Source: M3007 sp964481485 (GTDB lineage Bacteria; Bacteroidota; Bacteroidia; Chitinophagales; Saprospiraceae). From it: DNA of 7,983 nucleotides. Numbering within the stretch: the first letter of the stretch is position 1; each line of letters begins with the position of its first letter. Positions 1 through 5,345 of this stretch are shown piece after piece. The notes beneath the pieces were generated by a model. It was not told where the DNA came from and did not search any database. It saw only the letters and a program-made list of their open reading frames with translations. Position numbers and translations under genes: made by a program. The DNA is taken from the NCBI GenBank assembly GCA_964481485.1, contig CAYZVM010000259.1, forward strand, positions 1 to 7,983, in the 5' to 3' direction.

Positions 1-59
1 AAGGTTTAAGAAGTTATAATCAGTCATACTATATATTTTTTATATTTCATGGAACAACT

Positions 60-194
60 TCTTTGCCGCAACCAACGACCATCCAAAAACCCGCATTGCG
101 CCTTTTTACTTAACCGTCAGTTGCGGCAAAGCAACCCATTTTGGCTGGATTGCCACATTGCGTGTTTTTGGATGGTCGTTAATTGCGGCAAAGC
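60..194. mobile_element. MITE-like palindromic element with 5-bp flanking direct repeat
   Basis: Seen in sequence: 61-100 and 154-193 are inverted copies of each other, matching at 35 of 40 positions, with CTTTGCCGCAA at the left outer end and its complement at the right. At the centre, GTTGC (120-124) pairs with GCAAC (131-135), and the two stems share almost the same axis (about 127). The motif TTGCGGCAAAG occurs at 121-131 and 183-193, and inverted at 61-71. CAACT stands at both 55-59 and 195-199, one base outside the arms, as a target-site duplication would. It has no coding capacity. I infer a non-autonomous transposable element; alternatives are a transcription-stopping structure or a site acted on by the neighbouring recombinase. 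Confidence 0.5.
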
Positions 195-208
195 CAACTA
201 TGTAAACG

Positions 209-256
209 ACGCGCCCCCTGACCGTCCACGGGTGGTGGAGCAATCAGGGGGCGTGT
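209..256. repeat. 13-bp stem-loop, possible terminator
   Basis: Bases 209-221 pair with 244-256 over 13 bp including one G-T pair, and the core is a run of five C opposite five G. The loop is 22 nt (222-243). A short T run (258-261) follows on the plus strand, and the minus-strand side has no good U tract. It lies 112 bp beyond the recombinase stop codon, so it could end that transcript, but the tract is weak for an intrinsic terminator. Confidence 0.4.
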
Positions 257-367
257 GTTTTAAATGGTCGAGGCGGCAGCCATAATTGGGTTGATTGTGT
301 GCGGGCAAATATATGCACGGGCTTTTGAATTGCGCACTTGATCTGCCAATTTTTTTTCGCTGATTCT

Positions 368-1831
368 TCAGATGGGCAAATTATCCAAGGGGCTTTGGAT
401 TTTTTCCCAACCTTTTTTGGTGATATGCGTATAAATCTCGGTGGTCTTTGTGCTGGCGTGTCCGAGCAATTCTTGGATGTAGCGCAGGTCCACGCCTTTT
501 TCCAACAAGTGGGTGGCGAAAGAATGTCGTAAGGTATGCACGGTGGCGTGTGGGCTAATCATGGAGCGCATTTTGGCACGAGAAAACAATTCCTGTACAC
601 TGCGCTCGCTGTATTGCCCGCCGTTCGCGCCTTCAAAGACCCATTCTATCGGTGTATGCACCTCAATGTAACATTTCAGGTGCTGCCAAACCTTCGAGGA
701 TAGTATGGTGCACCTGTCCTTATTGCCTTTGCCAGAGCGCACAAAAAGGCGGTTTTGCTCAGGCTGGAGGTCAGTCAGGCGGAGGTTGATGGCCTCGCCG
801 AGACGCAACCCCGCAGAATAAATAAGCATGAGCAAACAACGGTGTTTGGGGTTGTCCACTGCGCGAAGCAAGGCCGTCACTTCCTCTTCAGTGAGCACTT
901 TGGGCAATTTTTGGGCTTTTTTGGGTTGATAGAGATCTTTTACTTTGTCCTCTTGGTCAATCACGGCGGCGTAAAACATCTTGATGGCGCTCATTACCTG
1001 GCTTTGGTGCGATATGCTGACATGGCGCTCCCGGACGAGCACAGTTAAATAGTCGTTGATTTGTTGGCGGGTGATTTGGCTGGGCTTGATATTGTCATAG
1101 TGCTTTATGAACTGCCGAAAGCAGTTTTTGTAATTTTTGATAGTGCGCCAGCTATATCGCTTGAGCATCAAAGTTTGCTCGAGCGCTGTCACGGCGGCCT
1201 CGTATTTTGCTTCTACCACCTTGTCGGGTTGCCGATGCCGCCGCTCCGGTTCGGGCAGCCGTTCGGGTATATCGTCTGATGGCGCAAAACTCCATTGCAG
1301 TAAGGCTTGTTGGAAATATTTTGACAAAAACCTGATTGTCAGTTTGGTATATGGCACTTCCCATATTTTCTGCTCCGGGTTCCAACGCCGGCCATGGATA
1401 CTTTTCACCGTGGCGAGCAGGGAAGGCACCAATGCGTGCGGGAGGTGCAGGGCTAAGCATTGCTCGTTGTTGGGGTGGCGGCTCAGGCCGATGGCCATGT
1501 CGGGGCGCAGTATATCCGGGTGGGGGTTGGCTGGCTTGCTCTCTGGGTGCGGCGGCGGCGAGGTCTTAGGGGTCTCCTCTTTGAGCGTGACGCTTCCCAA
1601 GCCGACTGCTTGCGGCGATGGCTCCCTGACAATTTCGCAATCAGTAAAAATGCACTTAAACGCCTCCCAAGATTCGGGGGTGTACGGAATATGCCAGCAA
1701 CGGTGGGTTGGCGACCAGCGCGCTCCGGCGACTTGTTTTATTTTGCCCGGAAACGAACCGTCGAAAACGTGGTTTTTCACCGCAATTCGCTCTTTATTTT
1801 CGTACACAAAAGGCCAAACGACAATTTTCAT
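368..1831 (-). CDS. Tyrosine recombinase/integrase with duplicated N-terminal module
   Basis: This is a 487-aa site-specific recombinase of the XerC/XerD/IntI superfamily, which cuts and rejoins DNA through a 3'-phosphotyrosine intermediate. The SAM-like core-binding domain spans about residues 206-296 and the catalytic domain about 310-480. The full active-site set is visible: R343 (GLRLGE), K368 (GKGNKDR), H432 and R435 (HTLRHS), H458 (LGH) and nucleophile Y467 (IYTH). The ending with SPLD (480-483) resembles integron and Bacteroidota phage-type integrases, but there is no clear IntI-specific insert between the lysine and the HxxR motif. Ahead of these lie about 200 extra residues: two modules, about 28-51 and 142-162, sharing a pattern I-K-x-(V/I)-x-G-x-R-W-x-P...W-x-(I/V)-P-Y-T, joined by a proline-rich linker (about 88-109). 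The start ATG has no Shine-Dalgarno sequence. It is transcribed divergently from the zinc-ribbon gene. Its recombination site is unknown. Confidence 0.93.
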   Translation of the reverse strand: MKIVVWPFVYENKERIAVKNHVFDGSFPGKIKQVAGARWSPTHRCWHIPYTPESWEAFKCIFTDCEIVREPSPQAVGLGSVTLKEETPKTSPPPHPESKPANPHPDILRPDMAIGLSRHPNNEQCLALHLPHALVPSLLATVKSIHGRRWNPEQKIWEVPYTKLTIRFLSKYFQQALLQWSFAPSDDIPERLPEPERRHRQPDKVVEAKYEAAVTALEQTLMLKRYSWRTIKNYKNCFRQFIKHYDNIKPSQITRQQINDYLTVLVRERHVSISHQSQVMSAIKMFYAAVIDQEDKVKDLYQPKKAQKLPKVLTEEEVTALLRAVDNPKHRCLLMLIYSAGLRLGEAINLRLTDLQPEQNRLFVRSGKGNKDRCTILSSKVWQHLKCYIEVHTPIEWVFEGANGGQYSERSVQELFSRAKMRSMISPHATVHTLRHSFATHLLEKGVDLRYIQELLGHASTKTTEIYTHITKKGWEKIQSPLDNLPI

Positions 1832-1864
1832 GGACTTTTTCCCACAAAAAAAGCGAGCATTCGT

Positions 1865-1927
1865 GTTGCAAACAACTGAAAACCAGATTTTTGGAATAAT
1901 ACCAGATGCTTAACGGTTCGCTAACCG
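1865..1927. promoter_or_regulatory. Small dyads in the recombinase/zinc-ribbon divergent spacer
   Basis: Two short inverted repeats lie in the 136-bp divergent spacer: GTTG-CAAA-CAAC at 1865-1876, and CGGTT-CGCT-AACCG at 1914-1927. The heptamer ACCAGAT also occurs directly repeated at 1882-1888 and 1901-1907. The second dyad lies just upstream of where a -33 element for the zinc-ribbon promoter would be, so it could be an operator. That role is inference only; repeats this short also arise by chance. Confidence 0.2.
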
Positions 1928-1955
1928 ATGGAATCGTTTAAATCGGATATAAGCC

Positions 1956-1963
1956 TATATTTG
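1956..1963 (+). promoter_or_regulatory. Bacteroidota -7 promoter element (TATATTTG)
   Basis: TATATTTG matches the Bacteroidota -7 consensus TAnnTTTG exactly and ends 4 nt before the ATG at 1968. With the usual spacing, transcription would begin at or within a few bases of that ATG, giving a leaderless or nearly leaderless message. No good -33 TTTG is visible at the expected distance, so the assignment rests on the -7 box alone. Confidence 0.5.
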
Positions 1964-1967
1964 CCCA

Positions 1968-2321
1968 ATGGAACGAAATTGTCTCGAATGCAATAAGGTT
2001 TTGCATGGCAGGAGCGACAAGAAATTTTGCAGTGTCGCCTGCAAAAATGCCCACAACTCCCAGCTTCGACGCGACACGAGGGACGCGGTTCAGGAAACTG
2101 ACAAATACCTTCACCGCAACCGCGAAATCCTCGTCCAACTCGTTGGGGATGGCATCAAAGTTATGTTGGACAGGCCAACGCTCACCCGGGCGGGCTTCCG
2201 TTGGGAATTCATGACCGGCATCTATTTCAACAAAGAGGGCAAGATGTACCGCATCGTTTATGACTATGCCTGGATGGACTTTTCCGACCAACAGGTAATG
2301 GTCGTGCGGAAAAAAAAGTAG
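1968..2321 (+). CDS. Small zinc-ribbon protein, function unknown
   Basis: This is a 117-aa basic protein. The N-terminus carries four cysteines in the pattern C5-x2-C8-x12-C21-x3-C25, which should bind one zinc ion. The surrounding GRSDKKFCS context is one I associate with small Bacteroidota proteins described as DUF2116-like zinc ribbons. The middle (about 34-67) is charged and probably helical. The C-terminal half has alternating aromatic and hydrophobic residues (GFRWEF, GIYFNK, YRIVYDYAW) suggesting a small beta-rich domain, and the chain ends in KKK. A nucleic-acid-binding role would fit the basic charge and zinc ribbon, but nothing proves it. Its promoter lies immediately before the ATG. 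It is divergent from the recombinase and convergent with recN (85-bp gap without a clear terminator), so it appears to be a single-gene unit. Confidence 0.8.
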   Translation: MERNCLECNKVLHGRSDKKFCSVACKNAHNSQLRRDTRDAVQETDKYLHRNREILVQLVGDGIKVMLDRPTLTRAGFRWEFMTGIYFNKEGKMYRIVYDYAWMDFSDQQVMVVRKKK

Positions 2322-2406
2322 AAAGCCTTTATGCTGACGCTTGGCGAGCACACCTCAATAAATCCTTATAGCTAAAACTTGATGATTGCAAAAGCCGCAA
2401 GCGCGA

Positions 2407-4062
2407 TCAGCTCCCCACCAACTCCCTCGCCGTCGCTACCGCCGCATCGCTCGGCGGATTGCCGCTGAGCATCACTGCGATGGAGCGCACGCGCTCGTCG
2501 GGGTTGAGCAGGCGGATATTGGTCACCGTGCGGTTGTCCGCCACTTTTTTATAGACAAAATAATGCGCGTCGGCGCGGGCGGCGATTTGCGGGGTGTGGG
2601 TGATGCTCACCACTTGGTGGCGAGCGCTCAATTCTTTGAGAATCAAACCCATTTTCAGGGAAACGTCGCCGCTGATACCAGAATCAATCTCGTCAAAAAT
2701 CAAGGTAGGTAAGGGGATGGCATCGGCCACGAGGCTCTTGGTGCAGAGCGTGAGGCGGGAAAGTTCGCCGCCGGAAGCCACGTCTTTGATGGGCAGATAG
2801 CGCGAACCGACATTGCTGGCAAAGAGGAACTGCACGTCGTCGGCGCCAGTGGGCGTGAGCGCGGGCGTGTCGCGGATGTCCACGCGGAGGCGGGCGTGGG
2901 GCATGGAAAGTTGGGCGAGCATGGTGTGGACGCGCTCTTCAAAGGCGGCGGGGATGGCTTTGCGGCGCTCGCTGAGGGTGGCTGCGATGGCGCGGAGTTG
3001 GCGTTCTTGCTCGGCGATGGCTTGCTCCAAACGGGCGATTTCGCCGCCGAGGTCAGTGAATCCCGCCGTTTGTTGTTCGAGGTTTTCTTGCAGCTGGAGG
3101 AGTTCGCCGACGGATGCCACGCCGTGTTTTTTCTGCAATTTATAGATGACATTCAGCCGCTCCTGCACCTCGGCGATACGCGCCGGGTCGTGTTCGGTGC
3201 CTTCTGCGATGCGCTCGCAATCTTTGGCAAGGTCTTGCAAATCAATCACCAATGCGTCGAATCGCTCGCTCAGGCCAGCGAGTTGGCCGGAGAGTTTGCG
3301 CGTGCCGCTCATGCTCCGGGCGATTTCTTGGAGTTGGCCGACGATGTTTTGCTCGGCTTCGGAGAGGTAGTTGTAAGCCGCGCCGTAGGTGCGTTTGATG
3401 TCCTCGGCATTGCTGAGGCGGGCGAGTTCGGCTTCGAGGGCTTCCTGTTCGCCGTCGGTGAGTTCGGCTTGGTGGAGTTCGTCGAGTTGGAAGCGGAGAA
3501 ACTCCATCTCTTTTGCGCCGTTTTCGCTCAGGTTGACGAGTTCGGCAAGCCGTTTTTTGTCGGCTGCAAACTGGCGATAACCTTTTTGATAATCTTTCAA
3601 AATCAAGGTGTTATCCGCCAGCGCGTCTATCATGCGCAATTGGAAATTCACGTTGTGGATGTCCAATATGTCGAACTGTTGGTGCAGGTCAATGAGGGCT
3701 TCGGTGAGGCGTTGCAGCACCTGGTTGTTCACAGGCGTGTCGTTCACAAAGGCGCGGCTTTTCCCGGCAGGAGAGAGTTCGCGGCGGATGACAACCTCCG
3801 CGTCGTAGTCCAATTCGTTTTCCTCAAAAAACTCGCGCAGGTCATATTTTGCCACCTCGAAGTAGGCCTCCACGATGCATTTTTCCGTGTCGTTGTAAAA
3901 AACTTTGGTGTCGGCGCGTTCGCCCATGACGAGGCCGAGCGCGCCGAGCAGGATGGATTTGCCCGCTCCGGTTTCGCCGGTGATGATGGTCAGACGGTCT
4001 GAAAAGTTGATTTCGAGTTCGTCTATGAGCGCGTAGTTGCGGATGTGGAGGCGTTTCAGCAT
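2407..4062 (-). CDS. recN: DNA repair protein RecN
   Basis: RecN is an SMC-like ATPase that acts early in recombinational repair of double-strand breaks, bridging DNA and assisting RecA. The 551-aa length matches the family. The N-terminal ATPase half has Walker A at 29-36 (GETGAGKS), followed by the RecN-typical region VNDTPV...LHQQFD. The central part, about 150-360, is rich in Leu, Glu, Gln and Arg and fits the short antiparallel coiled coil. The C-terminal half has the ABC signature SGGEL at 430-434, Walker B ending in D457-E458 within LIFDEIDSGISG, and the H-loop histidine H489 (SITHTPQ). All nucleotide-binding motifs are intact. The start is the ATG before LKRLHIRNYALID, the usual RecN beginning. 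It seems to be monocistronic, with a leader of roughly 110 nt containing inverted heptamer repeats. I see no recognisable LexA-type box. Confidence 0.97.
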   Translation of the reverse strand: MLKRLHIRNYALIDELEINFSDRLTIITGETGAGKSILLGALGLVMGERADTKVFYNDTEKCIVEAYFEVAKYDLREFFEENELDYDAEVVIRRELSPAGKSRAFVNDTPVNNQVLQRLTEALIDLHQQFDILDIHNVNFQLRMIDALADNTLILKDYQKGYRQFAADKKRLAELVNLSENGAKEMEFLRFQLDELHQAELTDGEQEALEAELARLSNAEDIKRTYGAAYNYLSEAEQNIVGQLQEIARSMSGTRKLSGQLAGLSERFDALVIDLQDLAKDCERIAEGTEHDPARIAEVQERLNVIYKLQKKHGVASVGELLQLQENLEQQTAGFTDLGGEIARLEQAIAEQERQLRAIAATLSERRKAIPAAFEERVHTMLAQLSMPHARLRVDIRDTPALTPTGADDVQFLFASNVGSRYLPIKDVASGGELSRLTLCTKSLVADAIPLPTLIFDEIDSGISGDVSLKMGLILKELSARHQVVSITHTPQIAARADAHYFVYKKVADNRTVTNIRLLNPDERVRSIAVMLSGNPPSDAAVATARELVGS

Positions 4063-4070
4063 CTTTTGGA

Positions 4071-4172
4071 CGGTTCACGGTACACGGTTGACGGTGCACG
4101 GATACGATATTTGATGCAGCAGCAGTATTTCTAAAACTGTGAACCGTGTACCGTTAGCCGTGTACCGTTAGG
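4071..4172. repeat. Inverted arrays of a 7-bp repeat (CGGTNNA) in the recN leader
   Basis: At 4071-4101 there are four tandem heptamers, CGGTTCA, CGGTACA, CGGTTGA and CGGTGCA, plus a partial CGG. After a 38-bp spacer, 4140-4167 carries four complementary heptamers (TGAACCG, TGTACCG, TTAGCCG, TGTACCG) and a partial. The best-paired segment is 4078-4091 with 4140-4153 (13 of 14). The two arrays can fold on each other in several registers. If the recN promoter is at 4176-4183, this whole structure lies in the recN 5' leader. The role is unknown. Confidence 0.65.
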
Positions 4173-4175
4173 CCG

Positions 4176-4183
4176 CAAAAGTA
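4176..4183 (-). promoter_or_regulatory. Possible recN -7 promoter element (TACTTTTG on minus strand)
   Basis: The minus strand reads TACTTTTG, an exact TAnnTTTG match, placing transcription start near 4171 and giving a leader of about 110 nt. No TTTG -33 partner is visible at the expected distance, so this is a moderate-to-weak call. Confidence 0.4.
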
Positions 4184-4232
4184 GCAAAAGGCTGTTGGAA
4201 TTGGGATTGTAAAATTTTTTGTTTTAAACAAA

Positions 4233-4241
4233 GGGGGGGGG
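4233..4241. repeat. G9 homopolymer tract
   Basis: Nine consecutive G on the plus strand lie in the divergent recN/lipoprotein spacer, next to an AT-rich segment (4210-4230). Tracts of this length can gain or lose bases by slippage. It is outside any gene, so any effect would be on promoter spacing or on a transcript leader. Confidence 0.9.
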
Positions 4242-4283
4242 TGTCAATGAAAATAATTTTGAGCAAACGATGTGCGCAATTGA

Positions 4284-4337
4284 CTGAAAATCAAACCTCT
4301 AAACCATATAAACTTTCTAAACCACTCTAAACCGACT
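4284..4337. repeat. Intergenic repeat, copy A (CTAAACC-type)
   Basis: This AT-rich segment opens with CTGAAAATCA...CCTCTAA and closes with ACCACTCTAAACCGACT (4321-4337). The same opening and closing occur at 5224-5247 and 5289-5305 ahead of the acyltransferase (16 of 17 identical at the closing end). Copy A has only irregular CTAAACCA-like units in its middle. It ends 55 bp before the lipoprotein start codon. Confidence 0.7.
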
Positions 4338-4350
4338 GTTAAAACTTTGC

Positions 4351-4358
4351 TTTCTTTG
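4351..4358 (+). promoter_or_regulatory. Weak candidate -7 element for the VOC lipoprotein gene
   Basis: TTTCTTTG differs from TAnnTTTG only at the second base and lies 34 nt before the ATG, a sensible distance for a short leader. No convincing -33 element was found. Confidence 0.25.
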
Positions 4359-4392
4359 TCGCCACATTCACTTTTTACGCTCAATATCAACG

Positions 4393-4923
4393 ATGAAAAA
4401 AACAATTCTCTACTTCACTGCATCTCTTTTTACCCTGTACTTTTTCCCTGCCTGCACGCCGGGCGATGGCTCTACCGACAACAACGGAGTATTGGAAATC
4501 GGGCTGGTGTGCTCGGACCTGAACAAGTCGCTCGATTTCTACAAAAACATCATCGGCATGGTGGAGGCGGGTGGTTTTGAGGTGGAAGGCCAACTCGGTG
4601 CAGATTTGGGCTTGTCGGACGGCAGGCCTTTTTCGGTCAAAAAACTGAAATTGGTGGACAGCCCGACGGCGACGATTCTGAAACTCGCGCACTGCCCGGG
4701 TGTGCCCGATTCGCTCCGCCCGCCTGCCTACGTCCACGACGCGCCGGGGGTACAATACCTTTCCATCGAAGTGGCATCCACGAAACTGATAAAGGAGCGC
4801 CTGTCGAAAAACGGATACAAATTGTTGGGCAAAACGCCGGTCGCGATGGGAGAGGGTCGCGAATTTGTGATGGTGCAGGATCCCAACGGCGTTTTTGTCG
4901 AAATCGTCGGCAGCCCGGAATAG
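4393..4923 (+). CDS. VOC/glyoxalase-fold lipoprotein with degenerate metal site
   Basis: This is a 176-aa protein. Residues 1-20 form a lipoprotein-type signal peptide (MKK start, hydrophobic 5-18) ending F-P-A-C21, a slightly non-ideal lipobox. Acylation at C21 would anchor it to the cell envelope. Residues 33-174 match a vicinal-oxygen-chelate fold: first module with LVCSDLNKSLDFYKNIIGM (38-56), second module from GVQYLSIEV (119-127) to DPNGVFVEIVG (163-173). In metal-dependent VOC enzymes four positions hold the metal, typically His, Glu, His, Glu. By my alignment they are E35, K97, Y122 and E170 here, so only the last is conventional. It may bind a ligand rather than catalyse glyoxalase chemistry. 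Most VOC proteins are cytoplasmic, so an envelope lipoprotein form is uncommon. It appears to be a single gene with no operon partner. The specific function cannot be named. Confidence 0.87.
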   Translation: MKKTILYFTASLFTLYFFPACTPGDGSTDNNGVLEIGLVCSDLNKSLDFYKNIIGMVEAGGFEVEGQLGADLGLSDGRPFSVKKLKLVDSPTATILKLAHCPGVPDSLRPPAYVHDAPGVQYLSIEVASTKLIKERLSKNGYKLLGKTPVAMGEGREFVMVQDPNGVFVEIVGSPE

Positions 4924-5004
4924 TTGTTTTGAAAGACCGTGTTCAAGGTGGTACGCCGTTATTTCACCCAATTTGTGGCTTATGCGCGCACTTGACAGGA
5001 TTGC

Positions 5005-5098
5005 AAAACGGATGAATCGGATTTCACGGATTCAAACGGATTTTTGAAAAATAGAAAAACAATCCGCTCAAATCCGTTTCATCCGTGAAATCCGTTTT
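5005..5098. repeat. Imperfect palindrome of CGGATTTCA-like 9-mers
   Basis: Bases 5005-5042 and 5061-5098 are inverted copies matching at 28 of 38 positions, separated by an 18-bp A-rich loop region. Each arm is itself a series of about 9-bp units beginning CGGAT (for example CGGATTTCA). It starts 81 bp after the lipoprotein stop codon, so its transcript hairpin may mark that gene's 3' end, although no clean U tract follows. The function is otherwise unknown. Confidence 0.6.
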
Positions 5099-5180
5099 CC
5101 CATTATTCTGACCCGGTGGGTTACACGTTTGTCATCCTGTAAGGAACTGTCCGCTCTACAAGTGTACAGTCCACGTTTCA

Positions 5181-5200
5181 CCCGCCACGGCTATGGCGGG
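5181..5200. repeat. Short perfect hairpin (CCCGCCA / TGGCGGG)
   Basis: A 7-bp GC-rich stem (5181-5187 with 5194-5200) with a 6-nt loop. There is no U tract on either side, so it is not a convincing intrinsic terminator. Confidence 0.4.
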
Positions 5201-5223
5201 AATGCTAGCAAGGGCAAAAATTG

Positions 5224-5305
5224 CTGAAAATCACGCCTCTAACCCATCTAACCCATCTAAACCATCTAAACCATCTAAACCATCATAAACCACCCTAAAC
5301 CGACT
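5224..5305. repeat. Intergenic repeat, copy B, with five tandem CTAAACCAT units
   Basis: Five consecutive 9-bp units occupy 5239-5283: two CTAACCCAT then three CTAAACCAT. They are followed by degenerate units and the closing ACCACCCTAAACCGACT (5289-5305). The opening (5224-5247) and closing match copy A at 4284-4337, so this is the same intergenic sequence with an expanded middle. It lies upstream of the acyltransferase gene. A tandem array of this kind is prone to copy-number change. Confidence 0.85.
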
Positions 5306-5310
5306 ATAAC

Positions 5311-5345
5311 AAACCGCCATTTTGCCCCGCGCAAAGTGGCGGTTT
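5311..5345 (+). terminator. Strong hairpin in the presumed acyltransferase leader
   Basis: Bases 5311-5325 pair with 5331-5345 in a 15-bp stem (one G-T pair) closed by a 5-nt loop, CCCGC. The plus strand then reads GCTTTATGG, a poor U tract. It directly follows repeat copy B and lies 138 bp upstream of the preferred acyltransferase start. It could be an intrinsic terminator for leftover upstream transcription, an attenuator, or an RNA stability element; the sequence does not decide between them. Confidence 0.45.

Larger units (their letters stand above)
1..367. other. Gene-free region downstream of the recombinase
   Basis: I see no credible coding sequence here. The first 60 bases are AT-rich and do not resemble the end of a gene on either strand. 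The rest is dominated by two inverted repeats (60-194 and 209-256, listed separately). The stretch 262-367 is unremarkable apart from a T8 run near 350-357. The short open frames across this stretch run through the palindromes and show no protein-like composition. Confidence 0.6.
4924..5310. other. Spacer between the VOC lipoprotein and acyltransferase genes
   Basis: No convincing coding sequence is present. The spacer holds a palindrome of 9-mers (5005-5098), a 7-bp hairpin (5181-5200) and an expanded copy of the CTAAACC repeat (5224-5305). A segment at 5130-5172 (GTCATCCTGTAAGGA and following) looks like a degenerate dispersed-repeat remnant, but I cannot confirm that from one copy. Confidence 0.6.

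Noticed and set aside
60..194. Reading the first palindrome as an integron attC site belonging to the recombinase
   Set aside because: The nearest R-box candidates (AACCAAC at 70-76 and GTTAATT at 178-184) each break the RYYYAAC/GTTRRRY consensus, perfect pairing continues 9 bp or more outside them, no cassette gene is present, and the recombinase lacks the IntI insert.
1137..1913. 258-codon plus-strand open frame opposite the recombinase
   Set aside because: It is antisense to a gene with an intact catalytic set, has low-complexity composition and no recognisable motif.
368..2321. Recombinase plus zinc-ribbon gene as a two-gene mobile or defence system
   Set aside because: They are divergent, share no operon, and nothing else in the window links them; co-occurrence data would be needed.
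2896..4002. Long plus-strand open frame (368 codons) opposite recN
   Set aside because: It is a shadow of recN's codon bias; recN carries all family motifs in its own frame and the antisense product has no recognisable domain.
4387..4971. 194-codon minus-strand open frame opposite the VOC lipoprotein
   Set aside because: The plus frame has a signal peptide and a VOC fold; the antisense frame is rich in Arg and His without a domain.
5239..5283. CTAACCC-like units as telomeric repeats
   Set aside because: The likeness to eukaryotic telomere units is coincidental; the unit is 9 bp, lies between bacterial genes, and varies to CTAAACCAT.
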